A stretch of 64,000 bases of DNA from Chloroflexota bacterium (GCA_021825925.1 JAKAFP010000003.1:310001-374000), one strand, 5' to 3'. Shown: positions 16,996-25,371, counted from the stretch's first letter. A program made the numbers and translations. Notes: generated by a model not told the origin, from the letters alone.

Positions 16996-18564
16996 TTACT
17001 TCACTTGATAAAGAGTCACTTCTGAGTCAGTGAACACCGTTTCAAGATGATCGCCTGGCCTGAAATCGGGTGCCAGGCGTTTCTCATAAGGACCGTAGAT
17101 CACCCACTTCACCCCACTGGCGGCCAGTTCCGCTTCAGGCAGGTTGGCCTGGTACCAATCGGCCACCTGCTTCATCTTTTCTGTGTAATGGATGGTCTCC
17201 ATCTCGTGACCGGCATAAACATGCAGGCCGCTTTTTTGGGCGACCAGCTGACTGGTGTTCTCAGCCGCCAGCACGAAGTCAGCAGGTGCGGCGTTATCTG
17301 ATAACCATTTAAAGGCCGGGTCAAGGCTCGCCGGGTAGAAGGCGGAATCGGGCAGAGTTTTCAACACCTGAATATTGCCGTAAACCAAATAGATGGATGA
17401 AATCGAAACCAGCATAACGACCGACATGACCACGGCTGGTTTTCTGCGCTGCACTTTATCACTCATCCACTCCATGAGTTTTTCAAGACCGTGGATGGCG
17501 AGGATGCCCAGGGGCTGGGTGACCGCCAGCAAAAAACGGCGCTGGATCAGGGTCGGCAGGTAAGCCAGGATGAAGGCGCTCACGAGCCATCCGACCAGGG
17601 CGATGGCGTCGGGCCTTCGTTCTTTGATGGCAGCCACTGCGCCGATCAGCACCATGGGCCAGAAGAGGCCAAAGCCCATCAGGTAATGCAGCGGCGAAGG
17701 CGAAAGGGTGATGTTTTGTGCCGTGTACTGGCTCCAGATCGGATCGTGGCTGAGGATGAGGAGGTTATAAACCAGCAGCGGGATCTGAACGAGCGCAGCC
17801 AGCCCCACGGCCAACGCCATGGATTTCAAGCGCGCGCGGTCCTTCAAAAAGGCCGTCAGTGATGCAAAGAAAATGGCTGCATCCACCACTACAAAGGCGA
17901 TCGGGTTGACCCCCTGTGTCAACACGGCCACCACACTCACAAGCAAGAGATATTGCCACTTCTGTAACTCAATATATTTCAGAAAGCCAAGCAGCCCCAG
18001 CGCCATCAAGGCAATGGTGCATGAAAAATGTGGAAAAAGCGAAAGGCTGAAAAAGACATAGGCATCTATCAGCCAGAAATCAATGGGGGTAATCGGACCG
18101 AACTTCCAGACTGCCAGCAGCTGCAGCCACCCCAGGCCTGACCCAAAGACGATCAAAAAGAAAGCCGCCCACAGTAGTAATTTTTTCTTGAAATAATGGC
18201 GGCACACGCCGTAGATGGCAAAGAGGGCCAGGAAACCAAAGATCCAACGGAAAAAGCCGTAGGCGGTTTCGGGATCAAGCCCGAGCACCCTGCTGACATG
18301 CCCCATGGCCAGGTAAAACAGGCGGATGGAAACGGCGTTGTGCTTCTCGGTGGTGAAGCGCATCTGATAACGCCACTCGCCCTGCATGCCGGCCTGCATC
18401 ATGGCGATATCCACGGCGTAATCCTGGTTGTCAAAATACTGCCCGCGGAACGAGACCTGATCGTTTTGCAGCGAACGCCCCATCCAGTTTGGCAGGGATG
18501 AGGCTGCCATTATGGCGGTCGAGATCAGCACAAGGACCAATAATTCAAGCAGGCGTTTTTTCAT
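16996..18564 (-). CDS. polytopic membrane protein, GT-C-like glycosyltransferase (uncertain)
   Basis: About 522 residues with roughly ten hydrophobic helices and a soluble C-terminal domain (residues about 410-522) that ends LYQVK. The large first periplasmic loop (residues about 27-75) and the overall plan resemble GT-C glycosyltransferases that use polyprenyl-phosphate sugars. An acidic Asp-rich segment follows helix 1 (NDQVSFRGQYFDNQDYAVD), but no family signature is certain. It overlaps the preceding GT39-type gene by one base (TGATG; a GTG one codon earlier is also possible). The two are therefore one operon and may work in the same cell-surface glycan pathway. Confidence 0.65.
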   Translation of the reverse strand: MKKRLLELLVLVLISTAIMAASSLPNWMGRSLQNDQVSFRGQYFDNQDYAVDIAMMQAGMQGEWRYQMRFTTEKHNAVSIRLFYLAMGHVSRVLGLDPETAYGFFRWIFGFLALFAIYGVCRHYFKKKLLLWAAFFLIVFGSGLGWLQLLAVWKFGPITPIDFWLIDAYVFFSLSLFPHFSCTIALMALGLLGFLKYIELQKWQYLLLVSVVAVLTQGVNPIAFVVVDAAIFFASLTAFLKDRARLKSMALAVGLAALVQIPLLVYNLLILSHDPIWSQYTAQNITLSPSPLHYLMGFGLFWPMVLIGAVAAIKERRPDAIALVGWLVSAFILAYLPTLIQRRFLLAVTQPLGILAIHGLEKLMEWMSDKVQRRKPAVVMSVVMLVSISSIYLVYGNIQVLKTLPDSAFYPASLDPAFKWLSDNAAPADFVLAAENTSQLVAQKSGLHVYAGHEMETIHYTEKMKQVADWYQANLPEAELAASGVKWVIYGPYEKRLAPDFRPGDHLETVFTDSEVTLYQVK

Positions 18565-20081
18565 CACGGTTTTTGCTCGTAAAGATAAAGCAGAACATTT
18601 CCATAACTGGATTGCGAAATCAGGTTGTAATGCTCGTTTAAATACTTGAGGTGGGCGTGTGTCTCGTATCCGGCCTGAATATATTCACTCACGGATTCCT
18701 GGTAGATGACGAACCAGATCCTTTGGGCGCCGCTCACTGCGGACTCGATATCCGGTGCATCGTTGACGCCCAGGATCTTGCGTGTGGCTTTTGAGAGTGT
18801 ATCGGTGGAACCGCCGGGTTCATCTCCGACAAAGTTCATGGGCATGGTAGGGTCATAATAGAAGAGCGGCAGGTAGGTCAGTTTGTTCGAATGTACCACC
18901 AGGTCTCCCGGCTGTATTTCAGCCATCAACACTGTTTCCACTTTTTTGAGGGGATCAAACCTGTAGCCATTGTTGGTGGCCAGTTGACTCAGCCCAAGAC
19001 CAACACCAACCACCAGAATAACTGCCATAGACCATTGAATTGCTTTTGGCATGGAGGTTTTCAGAAGCACCCAGGCAAGCCAAACACAGAACAAGGCTCC
19101 AGAAGCCAGCAGGGCGCGGTCCACATAAACAGGGGTCCACTGTGAAACGAACCACAGCAAAAGCGGCGGCGCGAATGCCAGCCAGAGCAGCCACAATCCG
19201 ATCTTGTAATCAGGCTGCTTTTGAATAACTGCTTTCACTGTTTGAATCGCCGCCAGAGTGATGCACACAAAAGCGATCAGCAGCGCCCATAAGAGCGATT
19301 TATCGGGCAGCGGCAGGTTGGTGGTGTAGCGCAGCAGCAAGTTGACCAGGGCTGACAGGGTAGGGCGTTCGACCCAATAATGATGTTGAATTTTGGCGAA
19401 CTGGGCTGGCAAGTGGATCAACCAGGGAAAGTACAAGACTACCGCGCCCAGACCCGCGAAAAGCGTATTCCGGATGTGCTTGCCATTATGCGTAAACAGG
19501 CTGGTCAGCGCCAGTGGAATGAGATAAAAGGCAGCCAGGTTTTGTGTGTATTGCGCCAGTGCCGCAGAGAGAGCAAACAGCACCCACCACGGCCACTTGT
19601 GGGCGCGCAACGCCTTGATGAAGGCATAAGTCGCCAGGGTGAGAAAGAAGGTCAGCAGCGCATACATGCGGATCTCTGTGGCAAACTGGATCTGGAAGGG
19701 GAAGATGGCCACCAGCAGGCTTGCCAGCAGCGCAGTGGGGTCTCCGAGCAGTTCACGAGTCAGCAGAAAAATGTTGATCAGGATGCCGATCCCCAACAGC
19801 AGCGAGAGGATTCTGGCGGCCAGGATGGAGCGGCCAAAAAGGCGCATCCAGCCATCCAGCAAAAAGTAGTAGGTCGGGGGATGAATATCAGCGGTGACCG
19901 AGGGTTCATCCATGGTCAGGGTGCCGGCGAGGATGGCCTGCGGACCCTTTTCAGAGATCAGGATCGAGAAAGCCTCATCGTACCAGAAGCTGCGGTTAAC
20001 CATGGCGCCAAATCTTAGTCCGATGGCCAGCAGGATGATTATTATTAGCAGAAGATATGTTCGTTTCTTGTTGGTAAACAT
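18564..20081 (-). CDS. GT39/PMT-like membrane glycosyltransferase
   Basis: 505 residues with about ten to twelve membrane helices. The first extracytoplasmic loop has the WYDEAFS motif (acidic pair typical of ArnT/PMT-type GT-C enzymes) and DIHPPTYYFLLDGWM, a conserved second loop pattern. These enzymes transfer a sugar from a lipid-phosphate donor to protein or envelope acceptors outside the membrane. The C-terminal 120 residues form a soluble domain. First gene of a two-gene leftward operon. Its upstream gap contains a long dispersed hairpin. Substrate unknown. Confidence 0.8.
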   Translation of the reverse strand: MFTNKKRTYLLLIIIILLAIGLRFGAMVNRSFWYDEAFSILISEKGPQAILAGTLTMDEPSVTADIHPPTYYFLLDGWMRLFGRSILAARILSLLLGIGILINIFLLTRELLGDPTALLASLLVAIFPFQIQFATEIRMYALLTFFLTLATYAFIKALRAHKWPWWVLFALSAALAQYTQNLAAFYLIPLALTSLFTHNGKHIRNTLFAGLGAVVLYFPWLIHLPAQFAKIQHHYWVERPTLSALVNLLLRYTTNLPLPDKSLLWALLIAFVCITLAAIQTVKAVIQKQPDYKIGLWLLWLAFAPPLLLWFVSQWTPVYVDRALLASGALFCVWLAWVLLKTSMPKAIQWSMAVILVVGVGLGLSQLATNNGYRFDPLKKVETVLMAEIQPGDLVVHSNKLTYLPLFYYDPTMPMNFVGDEPGGSTDTLSKATRKILGVNDAPDIESAVSGAQRIWFVIYQESVSEYIQAGYETHAHLKYLNEHYNLISQSSYGNVLLYLYEQKP

Positions 20082-20170
20082 TTATTCTTTCTGGTTCCGC
20101 AACCCGTTATGAGAAGAGCAATTAGGTTAACTAAATCGTTTACTCGATAAATCTATATTTAATAACTTTG

Positions 20171-20224
20171 GCCTCTCCCCAACCCCTCTCCATCCCGCGG
20201 ATGGAGAGGGGCAGGGGGTGAGGC
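20171..20224. repeat. long dispersed-type hairpin (REP-like)
   Basis: GCCTCTCCCC ... GGGGTGAGGC outer arms enclose a tighter inner stem CCTCTCCATCC / GGATGGAGAGG. The imperfect palindrome spans 54 bases in the divergent gap 20082-20346. No protein is encoded. The form matches palindromic intergenic repeats rather than a terminator, as no T-tract follows. Confidence 0.6.
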
Positions 20225-20330
20225 TCTAGTTACTTGTAATTGCTAATGAAAAGGCACGGCAGTTTTCCTCTTAATTATAGGTGCAAAAAGGATGCCTGAA
20301 TAATTGGTGACTGTACATCTTTTACAGGCT

Positions 20331-20339
20331 TGCTATAAT
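20331..20339 (+). promoter_or_regulatory. extended -10 promoter seven bases before the MoeB-rhodanese start
   Basis: TGCTATAAT is a perfect extended -10. Seven bases separate its end from ATG 20347. The transcription start would coincide with the start codon, so the mRNA is probably leaderless. No Shine-Dalgarno sequence is present. Confidence 0.6.
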
Positions 20340-20346
20340 GCTTGAT

Positions 20347-21492
20347 ATGACAAAGTCAAATTTCTCTCAGGATGAGCTGTATCGTTATTCGCGCCACCTG
20401 ATGGTACCCGAGATCGGCCTGGACGGTCAGGCCAAGCTGAAGGCGGCTTCCGTGCTGATCGTGGGGGCAGGCGGACTCGGTTCACCGGCGGCGCTGTTTT
20501 TGGCCGCAGCCGGGGTGGGGCGTATCGGCATTGTGGATGATGACGTGGTGGATAGCTCCAACCTGCAGCGCCAGGTGCTGCACGGCAGCAGTCAGATCGG
20601 CCGCCCCAAGGTGGAATCTGCGCGGGAACGCATGTTGGACGTGAATCCCTTCATCCAGGTGGAAGCCTACCTTGAATCGTTCGATGAGAAAACTGCGGAA
20701 CGCATCGCAAGCGGCTATGACCTGCTGCTCGATTGCTCCGACAATTTTGCCACGCGCTACCTGATCAACGACCTGTGCGTGTTGACCCGCCGCCCGGAGG
20801 TTTACGGCGCCATCTATCGTTTTGAAGGCCAGGTGAGCGTCTTTGACGCCACACAAGGCGCCTGTTACCGTTGCCTCTTCCCCGAACCGCCGCCAGAAGG
20901 CGCGGCGCCGGCCTGCGGCGAGGCAGGCGTTTTTAGCATCACCCCCGGCATCATCGGCACCCTGCAGGCCGTGGAGGCACTTAAGCACATCCTTGGCATC
21001 GGCGATGTGCTGGTCAACAAACTGTTGATGGTGGATACATTGTTCATGAGCTTTAGAACCATCAATCTGAAGAAGAACGCGAGTTGCCCGCTGTGCGGAA
21101 CGACTCCGCAGATCCATGCCCTGATTGATTACCCGGCCTTTTGCGCCGCGGAGCTGGGCGAACCGCTTACAACAGACCAGATGATCTCACCGCGTGAGCT
21201 GAAGCTGGCCCTGGAGGGTTCACAGCCCCCCCTGCTGTTGGATGTGCGTTCAGAGGTCGAACTGCAGGTCTCCAGGCTACCGGGCGCATTGCATATCCCT
21301 GCCGAACAGCTGGCGGAGCGCATGGGCGAACTGGACCGCTCATGTCCGCTCGTGGTCTTCTGCCGCAATGGCACCCGTTCAAGGCGGGCCGTCCATCTGC
21401 TCACTGAGGCCGGATTCCCAAAGGTGCAAAACCTGACCGGTGGCATCAATGCCTGGGCCAGGGAAGTGGACCGCACCCTTTTTGAATATTAA
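20347..21492 (+). CDS. moeB: MoeB/ThiF-type sulfur-carrier adenylyltransferase with C-terminal rhodanese domain
   Basis: E1-like enzyme that adenylates the C terminus of a small sulfur-carrier protein (MoaD/ThiS type). Its rhodanese domain can then supply persulfide sulfur. The N-terminal domain (about 1-250) has GAGGLGSPAALFLAAAGVG for ATP, the NLQRQ motif, and zinc-binding pairs CYRC and CPLC. The rhodanese domain (about 280-378) carries the active-site loop CRNGTRSRRA with its Cys. This two-domain form (381 residues) is common. The ATG at 20347 is preferred over 20338 because the latter lies within the -10 box. No MoaD- or ThiS-like gene is adjacent, so the partner (molybdopterin, thiamine or cysteine synthesis) is open. 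Confidence 0.93.
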   Translation: MTKSNFSQDELYRYSRHLMVPEIGLDGQAKLKAASVLIVGAGGLGSPAALFLAAAGVGRIGIVDDDVVDSSNLQRQVLHGSSQIGRPKVESARERMLDVNPFIQVEAYLESFDEKTAERIASGYDLLLDCSDNFATRYLINDLCVLTRRPEVYGAIYRFEGQVSVFDATQGACYRCLFPEPPPEGAAPACGEAGVFSITPGIIGTLQAVEALKHILGIGDVLVNKLLMVDTLFMSFRTINLKKNASCPLCGTTPQIHALIDYPAFCAAELGEPLTTDQMISPRELKLALEGSQPPLLLDVRSEVELQVSRLPGALHIPAEQLAERMGELDRSCPLVVFCRNGTRSRRAVHLLTEAGFPKVQNLTGGINAWAREVDRTLFEY

Positions 21493-21588
21493 TCCGCAAA
21501 AAAACTTGCCATCCGCAACTCTTGTTCCATCTGAGTGTTTGAAAATAACACGCAATTATCTTCGTTTTGCATTGAAAGGCATTTTGCC

Positions 21589-22719
21589 ATGCAGCCTGTG
21601 ATCAAGGAAGTCACGACCCTCAAAGAACTACGCACGTTCATCCGCTATCCCAAACAGCTTTACAAGGGCAACCCCTATTGGGTGCCCACGCTTTTCATGG
21701 ACGATTACGAAACCCTGCGATGGGACAGAAACCCGGCTTTTGACCACTGCGAGGCCAAGTACTGGCTGGCGTATCAAGACGGTAAACTGGTCGGGCGCGT
21801 GGCGGGGATCGTCAACAAGCTCTACAAGGAGCATTGGGGCGTCAATTACGGCCGCTTCAACTGGATTGATTTCATTGACGACCCGGATGTCTCAAAGGCG
21901 TTGCTCGATACAGTGGAAGCCTGGGTCAAGACTTTTAATGTTGAAGCCATCCACGGACCGTTGGGATTCACCGACATGGACCGCGAGGCGATGCTGGTGG
22001 AGGGTTTTGACCAGTTGGGCACCATGGTGGGTTTTTACAACCATCCCTACTACCGCGAGCATCTCGAGCGGCTGGGCTACGTCAAGGCCATTGACTGGGT
22101 GGAGTACGAGATCACGGTCCCCAAGGAGCCGGTAGAGGCGATCACAAAGGTGGCGGAAGCCGCCAAGCAGCGCAGCAACCTGCACATTTTGAAGGTCAAA
22201 AAGAAGAAGGACATTCTCAAGTACGCGCCGCAGATGTTCGAGGTTTTCAACGAGGCCTACAAGCACTTATACGGCGTTGTGCCGCTGACCGAGCGCCAGG
22301 TGGCTCTGGCCATCAAGCAGTACTTCGGCATGATTGTGCCGGAATTTGCGCCTTTCGTGATCAACGACAAGGATGAACTGGTGGGCTTTGGCATCACCAT
22401 GCCCTCCTTCTCGCGCGCCTTGCAGAAATCCGGCGGGGAGCTCTTCCCGTTCGGGTTCATCCATCTGTTGAAGGCGATGAAAAAGAATGACCGGGCGGAC
22501 CTGTACCTGATCGGCGTGAAGGAAGAATACAAGGGTAAGGGTGTGAACGCCATCATGATGGACCACATACTCAGGACCTTCCAGGCCAGGGGCATCACCA
22601 AGGTGGAATCCAACCCTGAGCTGGAGACTAACTCGTTGGTGCAGACCCAGTGGAAGTACTTCGAGAAGCGCCAGCACAAACGCCGGCGGGTGTTCATAAA
22701 AGCGATGAACGCGGGTTAA
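21589..22719 (+). CDS. YghO-like GNAT-fold protein
   Basis: 376 residues from ATG 21589 (GAAAGG upstream); the frame opens at GTG 21535 but the longer N terminus is unlike the family. The N-terminal segment EVTTLKELRTFIRYPKQLYKGNPYWVP and the C-terminal GNAT-like motif VKEEYKGKGVNAIMMDHI, where acetyl-CoA would bind, match the YghO group of uncharacterised N-acetyltransferase-like proteins. Substrate and reaction are unknown. It lies between the MoeB-rhodanese gene and tRNA-Asn on the same strand, 96 bases after the former. Confidence 0.8.
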   Translation: MQPVIKEVTTLKELRTFIRYPKQLYKGNPYWVPTLFMDDYETLRWDRNPAFDHCEAKYWLAYQDGKLVGRVAGIVNKLYKEHWGVNYGRFNWIDFIDDPDVSKALLDTVEAWVKTFNVEAIHGPLGFTDMDREAMLVEGFDQLGTMVGFYNHPYYREHLERLGYVKAIDWVEYEITVPKEPVEAITKVAEAAKQRSNLHILKVKKKKDILKYAPQMFEVFNEAYKHLYGVVPLTERQVALAIKQYFGMIVPEFAPFVINDKDELVGFGITMPSFSRALQKSGGELFPFGFIHLLKAMKKNDRADLYLIGVKEEYKGKGVNAIMMDHILRTFQARGITKVESNPELETNSLVQTQWKYFEKRQHKRRRVFIKAMNAG

Positions 22720-22729
22720 AAATTTCCGC

Positions 22730-22757
22730 TTGACAGTATCTGAGCTTGAATTATAAT
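22730..22757 (+). promoter_or_regulatory. consensus promoter of tRNA-Asn
   Basis: TTGACA (22730-22735) and TATAAT (22752-22757) with a 16-base spacer: a near-ideal housekeeping promoter, 11 bases upstream of the mature tRNA 5' end. Confidence 0.9.
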
Positions 22758-22768
22758 AGTCCTCACGT

Positions 22769-22841
22769 TCCTCGTTAGCTCAATCGGCAGAGCGGGCGGC
22801 TGTTAACCGCTAGGTTCGAAGTTCGAGTCTTCGACGAGGAG
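22769..22841 (+). tRNA. tRNA-Asn(GTT)
   Basis: Cloverleaf folds fully: acceptor TCCTCGT (22769-22775) pairs with ACGAGGA (22834-22840), G discriminator, D arm AGCTCAATCGGCAGAGC, anticodon GTT at 22802-22804 in loop CTGTTAA, T arm CGAAG-TTCGAGT-CTTCG. The 3' CCA is not encoded (GCC then T). Followed at once by a strong terminator. Its 3' half recurs, broken, at 24697-24751. Confidence 0.97.
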
Positions 22842-22846
22842 CCTGT

Positions 22847-22879
22847 AAAAAAGATCGCCCTTATGGGCGATCTTTTTTT
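22847..22879 (+). terminator. Rho-independent terminator of tRNA-Asn
   Basis: Stem AAAAGATCGCCC / GGGCGATCTTTT with loop TTAT and a seven-T tail, six bases after the tRNA 3' end. Confidence 0.93.
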
Positions 22880-22890
22880 ACAATATCACC

Positions 22891-22998
22891 CTGCTCCGAG
22901 TCGCCCCAGAGCGTTCTTTGCGAAGGGGCAAGAGGAGCCTAACACTGTTCCGAGTCGCCCCAGAGGTGGTTTTCTGAAGGGAGTCGACGACCCTCTTC
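22891..22998. repeat. imperfect 54-base tandem repeat
   Basis: CTG(C/T)TCCGAGTCGCCCCAGAG occurs at 22891-22911 and again at 22945-22965, each followed by a diverged (GAAGGGG / GAAGGGA) tail. No coding sense. It begins the accessory-looking stretch behind tRNA-Asn. Confidence 0.6.
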
Positions 22999-23083
22999 GA
23001 AAAAACAGCTCGGGGGCAAGGGGTTCATTATTAGGTTCGGCGTTCCCCGTTCAGACTAATTCAAGTTGCTTCGCATACTGAAT

Positions 23084-23148
23084 GGTGCATCCCGTTGGTC
23101 GGGATGCACCCTACGCCAATTACTGGTGCATCGCGGATGCACCCTACG
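23084..23148. repeat. two GGTGCATC...GATGCACCCTACG palindromic repeats
   Basis: First copy: arms GGTGCATCCCG (23084-23094) and CGGGATGCACC (23100-23110), then CTACG. Second copy: GGTGCATC (23125-23132) and GGATGCACC (23135-23143), then CTACG. The same family recurs at 24875, 25071, 25286 and 47287. Confidence 0.75.
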
Positions 23149-23806
23149 AGACTTGCCCAGGCAGCAAGTGCCAGGGAGTGCAAGTGTGACAATTATTTTT
23201 TATTCGTATTCGTCTTAAAAAGAAAACGACGAAAACGACTCGGCAAAAAATCATGGATTTGTTTTGCATTTGTTTTTGTGCATGAATCGAAAAACCATGT
23301 TTCATCTGCGGATTTCAATCACAAAATACGCCCATTTTTGCCATGAAGGATTCGTTTTTGTTTCAAGAAAGAATCGAAAACAAATATAACAAATCGGTTG
23401 GTATGAAAGACAGTATTCGAATTGTTCCAGAAAAAAATATGCGGGAACGAATACCCTTCGCTTCGCTCGGGCACAGGTGGAACGAATCAAAAATCGGGAT
23501 GGAAATTGAGAAGCGGTCATGGATATTCAGTTGGAAAAGAGCAATACCGATAGAGGGTTAATTAATAGAACTAAAATTCTATTTTGTCAAGAAGGGAAAT
23601 CAATCCAGGTATATAATTAAAATGAAAATGAAAACTATTTATCAATTCTTGAATAAGAATTGGTACAAAATGCCAGGCAATTAAACGAAACAGACCTAAA
23701 GAAAATCATTGCCCAAATAAAGGCAATAAACAGTCTTTAGGTTTCGATAACGCCAATTATCACAAATTCAAATTATGAATCAAATTTTTCTAATTAGGAA
23801 AAAACA
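23149..23806. other. AT-rich region without a supported gene
   Basis: About 660 bases. Short open frames (up to 72 codons) lack ribosome sites and recognisable residues. Stretches such as ATTCGTTTTTGTTTC recur near 47170, so this looks like decayed or repeat-derived intergenic DNA. Confidence 0.5.
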
Positions 23807-24541
23807 ATGAGAAAAAAAATTGCATTATTCTTTATTAGTATATTATTTCTTACTTCCTGCTCCTCCATAATTAAAACTAAATCATTACCAACAAACACTC
23901 CTAATCCAACGTCGACGGTCACAGAAACCCTGATTCCAACAGCCACTGCAACCCCAACAGCCACTCCAATTGTCATTCCAGAGTTTATGAATGAGTTCAT
24001 TAGTCTGGGTTATGACAAACAACCCTTGGATAGCCCATCTATTTATGTCGTTTTGGATGAAAATAGCACATATTACCCAACAGACAAATGGGGAGGAATT
24101 AAATATAAAAATTCAATAATCTATGGGTGGTCAAAGGTTTACTATATAAAAAATGGTTTATTACAAACAGCCTTTGTAATCCTAAATTTGTGCAACCCAC
24201 ATCCAACCATTAGCAAAAACTACTTTTGCTATTTTACAATTGGCGACAATATTTCTAATGCAAACGATCCCCCTTCAACCACAACCTGGACGAAAGCAAT
24301 ATTTAATGACATTAGAACAAGGAGTGTTGGAGATTTCCCCCTTGTCCGTCTTGAGTTTGTTTCAGAACATTTCGATGCACGAAATAATTTTTCCAACTTC
24401 CCCAATTATTCCTTTTGGGAAACAGTTTATCCTTCTTTCAATGGAAGTTTTTCAACTTTTGAAATTCCTAATATAGGGACTTTTTTACCCGCAACCTATA
24501 TTGGTTATGATTTTTCTGAAGGAAAATGGATCAATCCTTAA
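23807..24541 (+). CDS. hypothetical lipoprotein with Thr/Pro-rich linker
   Basis: 244 residues. Signal peptide MRKKIALFFISILFL followed by lipobox LTSC predicts lipid attachment at the Cys (residue 18). A Thr/Pro linker (residues about 28-55) precedes a soluble domain of about 190 residues rich in aromatics and Asn (for example WGGIKYKNSIIYGWSKVYYIKNG). No family is recognised. The gene is markedly more AT-rich than its neighbours and lies alone between tRNA-Asn and a broken copy of that tRNA's 3' end, so acquisition by transfer is plausible. ATG 23807 has AGGAAAAAA upstream. Confidence 0.75.
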   Translation: MRKKIALFFISILFLTSCSSIIKTKSLPTNTPNPTSTVTETLIPTATATPTATPIVIPEFMNEFISLGYDKQPLDSPSIYVVLDENSTYYPTDKWGGIKYKNSIIYGWSKVYYIKNGLLQTAFVILNLCNPHPTISKNYFCYFTIGDNISNANDPPSTTTWTKAIFNDIRTRSVGDFPLVRLEFVSEHFDARNNFSNFPNYSFWETVYPSFNGSFSTFEIPNIGTFLPATYIGYDFSEGKWINP

Positions 24542-24696
24542 TATTGTGATTTACACTCTAATTGGAAATGAATAGATAGGTTGTGTTGACAAACCCAACC
24601 CACCCTACGCTTCTGATATTTAATTAAGGCTATATATTTTTGTCGTATATTGTAAATGAAGTAAAAATAACCTCACATAAGACTTGAATGTTATCT

Positions 24697-24751
24697 CGCT
24701 AGGTTCGAAGTCTCCCTGCGGGGGATAATAATTCGAGTCTTCGACGAGGAG
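24697..24751 (+). pseudogene. broken duplicate of the tRNA-Asn 3' half (possible att site)
   Basis: CGCTAGGTTCGAAGT (24697-24711) and TTCGAGTCTTCGACGAGGAG (24732-24751) are identical to consecutive parts of the intact tRNA-Asn (22808-22841), same orientation, but split by 20 foreign bases (24712-24731) that include CTCCCTGCGGGGG. Upstream, GTTATCT resembles the anticodon loop region. The copy cannot fold into a tRNA. A direct repeat of a tRNA 3' end is the classic footprint of island integration. Confidence 0.75.
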
Positions 24752-24759
24752 GATGTGAT

Positions 24760-24836
24760 GGTGGGTTCACTAACCCTACTCGGATGCATAGACGCATCCT
24801 CGGGGGCGCGAAGTCCGCGCCGAACCCACCCTACCA
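24760..24836. repeat. inverted GGTGGGTTC/GAACCCACC repeat
   Basis: GGTGGGTTC near 24760 faces GAACCCACCCTACC near 24823-24836, enclosing a GATGCATAGACGCATC hairpin. It has the same CCCTACC/CCCTACG end style as the palindromes nearby. Confidence 0.5.
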
Positions 24837-24874
24837 GAAACTTACGCTTTCGCTGGGCTCTTTGCAAGCATAAT

Positions 24875-25334
24875 GGTGCTCGCCCCGATAAACCTGGGGC
24901 AGGCGGATGCACCTTACGAGGCATTCCTCGGGGGGTAAAGACCGCGAACCCGAATCCACCCCACCAGTTTCTTTTTACACGGGCGACCTGCAGGTCGCCC
25001 GTACAAGTTGCAGCACATTTTTGGTAGTTAACCTATTCTGCCAGGAAGGGTGCTTTACCCCGATGATCTTGGTGTATCGCCCCGATAAACCTGGGGCGGG
25101 CGAATGCACCTTACGAGGCATTCCTCGGGGGGTAAAGTCTGTGCCGAACCCACCCTACCAGTTTCTTTTAACACGGGCGACCTGCAGGTCGCCCGTACAA
25201 TATGCAGCAATTTATGGTAACAAAGTGATTCTGCCAGGAAGGGTGCTTTGCACCGATGAGCCTGGTGCAACACCCCCATGTATCTGGTGCATCGCCCCGA
25301 TAAACCTGGGGCAGGCGGATGTACCACTCTACGG
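24875..25334. repeat. tandem repeat of about 200 bases with embedded palindromes (2.3 copies)
   Basis: CGCCCCGATAAACCTGGGGC recurs at 24881, 25078 and 25293 (periods 197 and 215). The first two copies share GCATTCCTCGGGGGGTAAAG, the palindrome GGGCGACCTGCAGGTCGCCC (cores 24981-25000 and 25175-25194) and TTCTGCCAGGAAGGGTGCTTT. Each copy starts with the dispersed GGTG...GATGCACC palindrome. Non-coding: the open frames here follow the repeats. Confidence 0.75.
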
Positions 25335-25371
25335 GTAATAATGGTGGGTTCAGCCCACCGAAACCACGCTT

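Noticed and set aside
23343..23561. A 72-codon open frame in the AT-rich stretch
   Set aside because: No ribosome site, no recognisable residues, and the DNA looks decayed.
24875..25334. CRISPR-like array
   Set aside because: Repeat spacing of about 200 bases and conserved sequence between the repeats do not fit direct repeats with unique spacers; no cas genes are present.
24907..25338. A 143-codon open frame in the tandem repeat region
   Set aside because: It follows the repeat periods, its translation repeats itself, and it has no ribosome site.
25343..25359. GGTGGG-TTCAG-CCCACC hairpin as terminator of the HD-GYP gene
   Set aside because: No T-tract on the minus strand; it matches the local repeat family instead.
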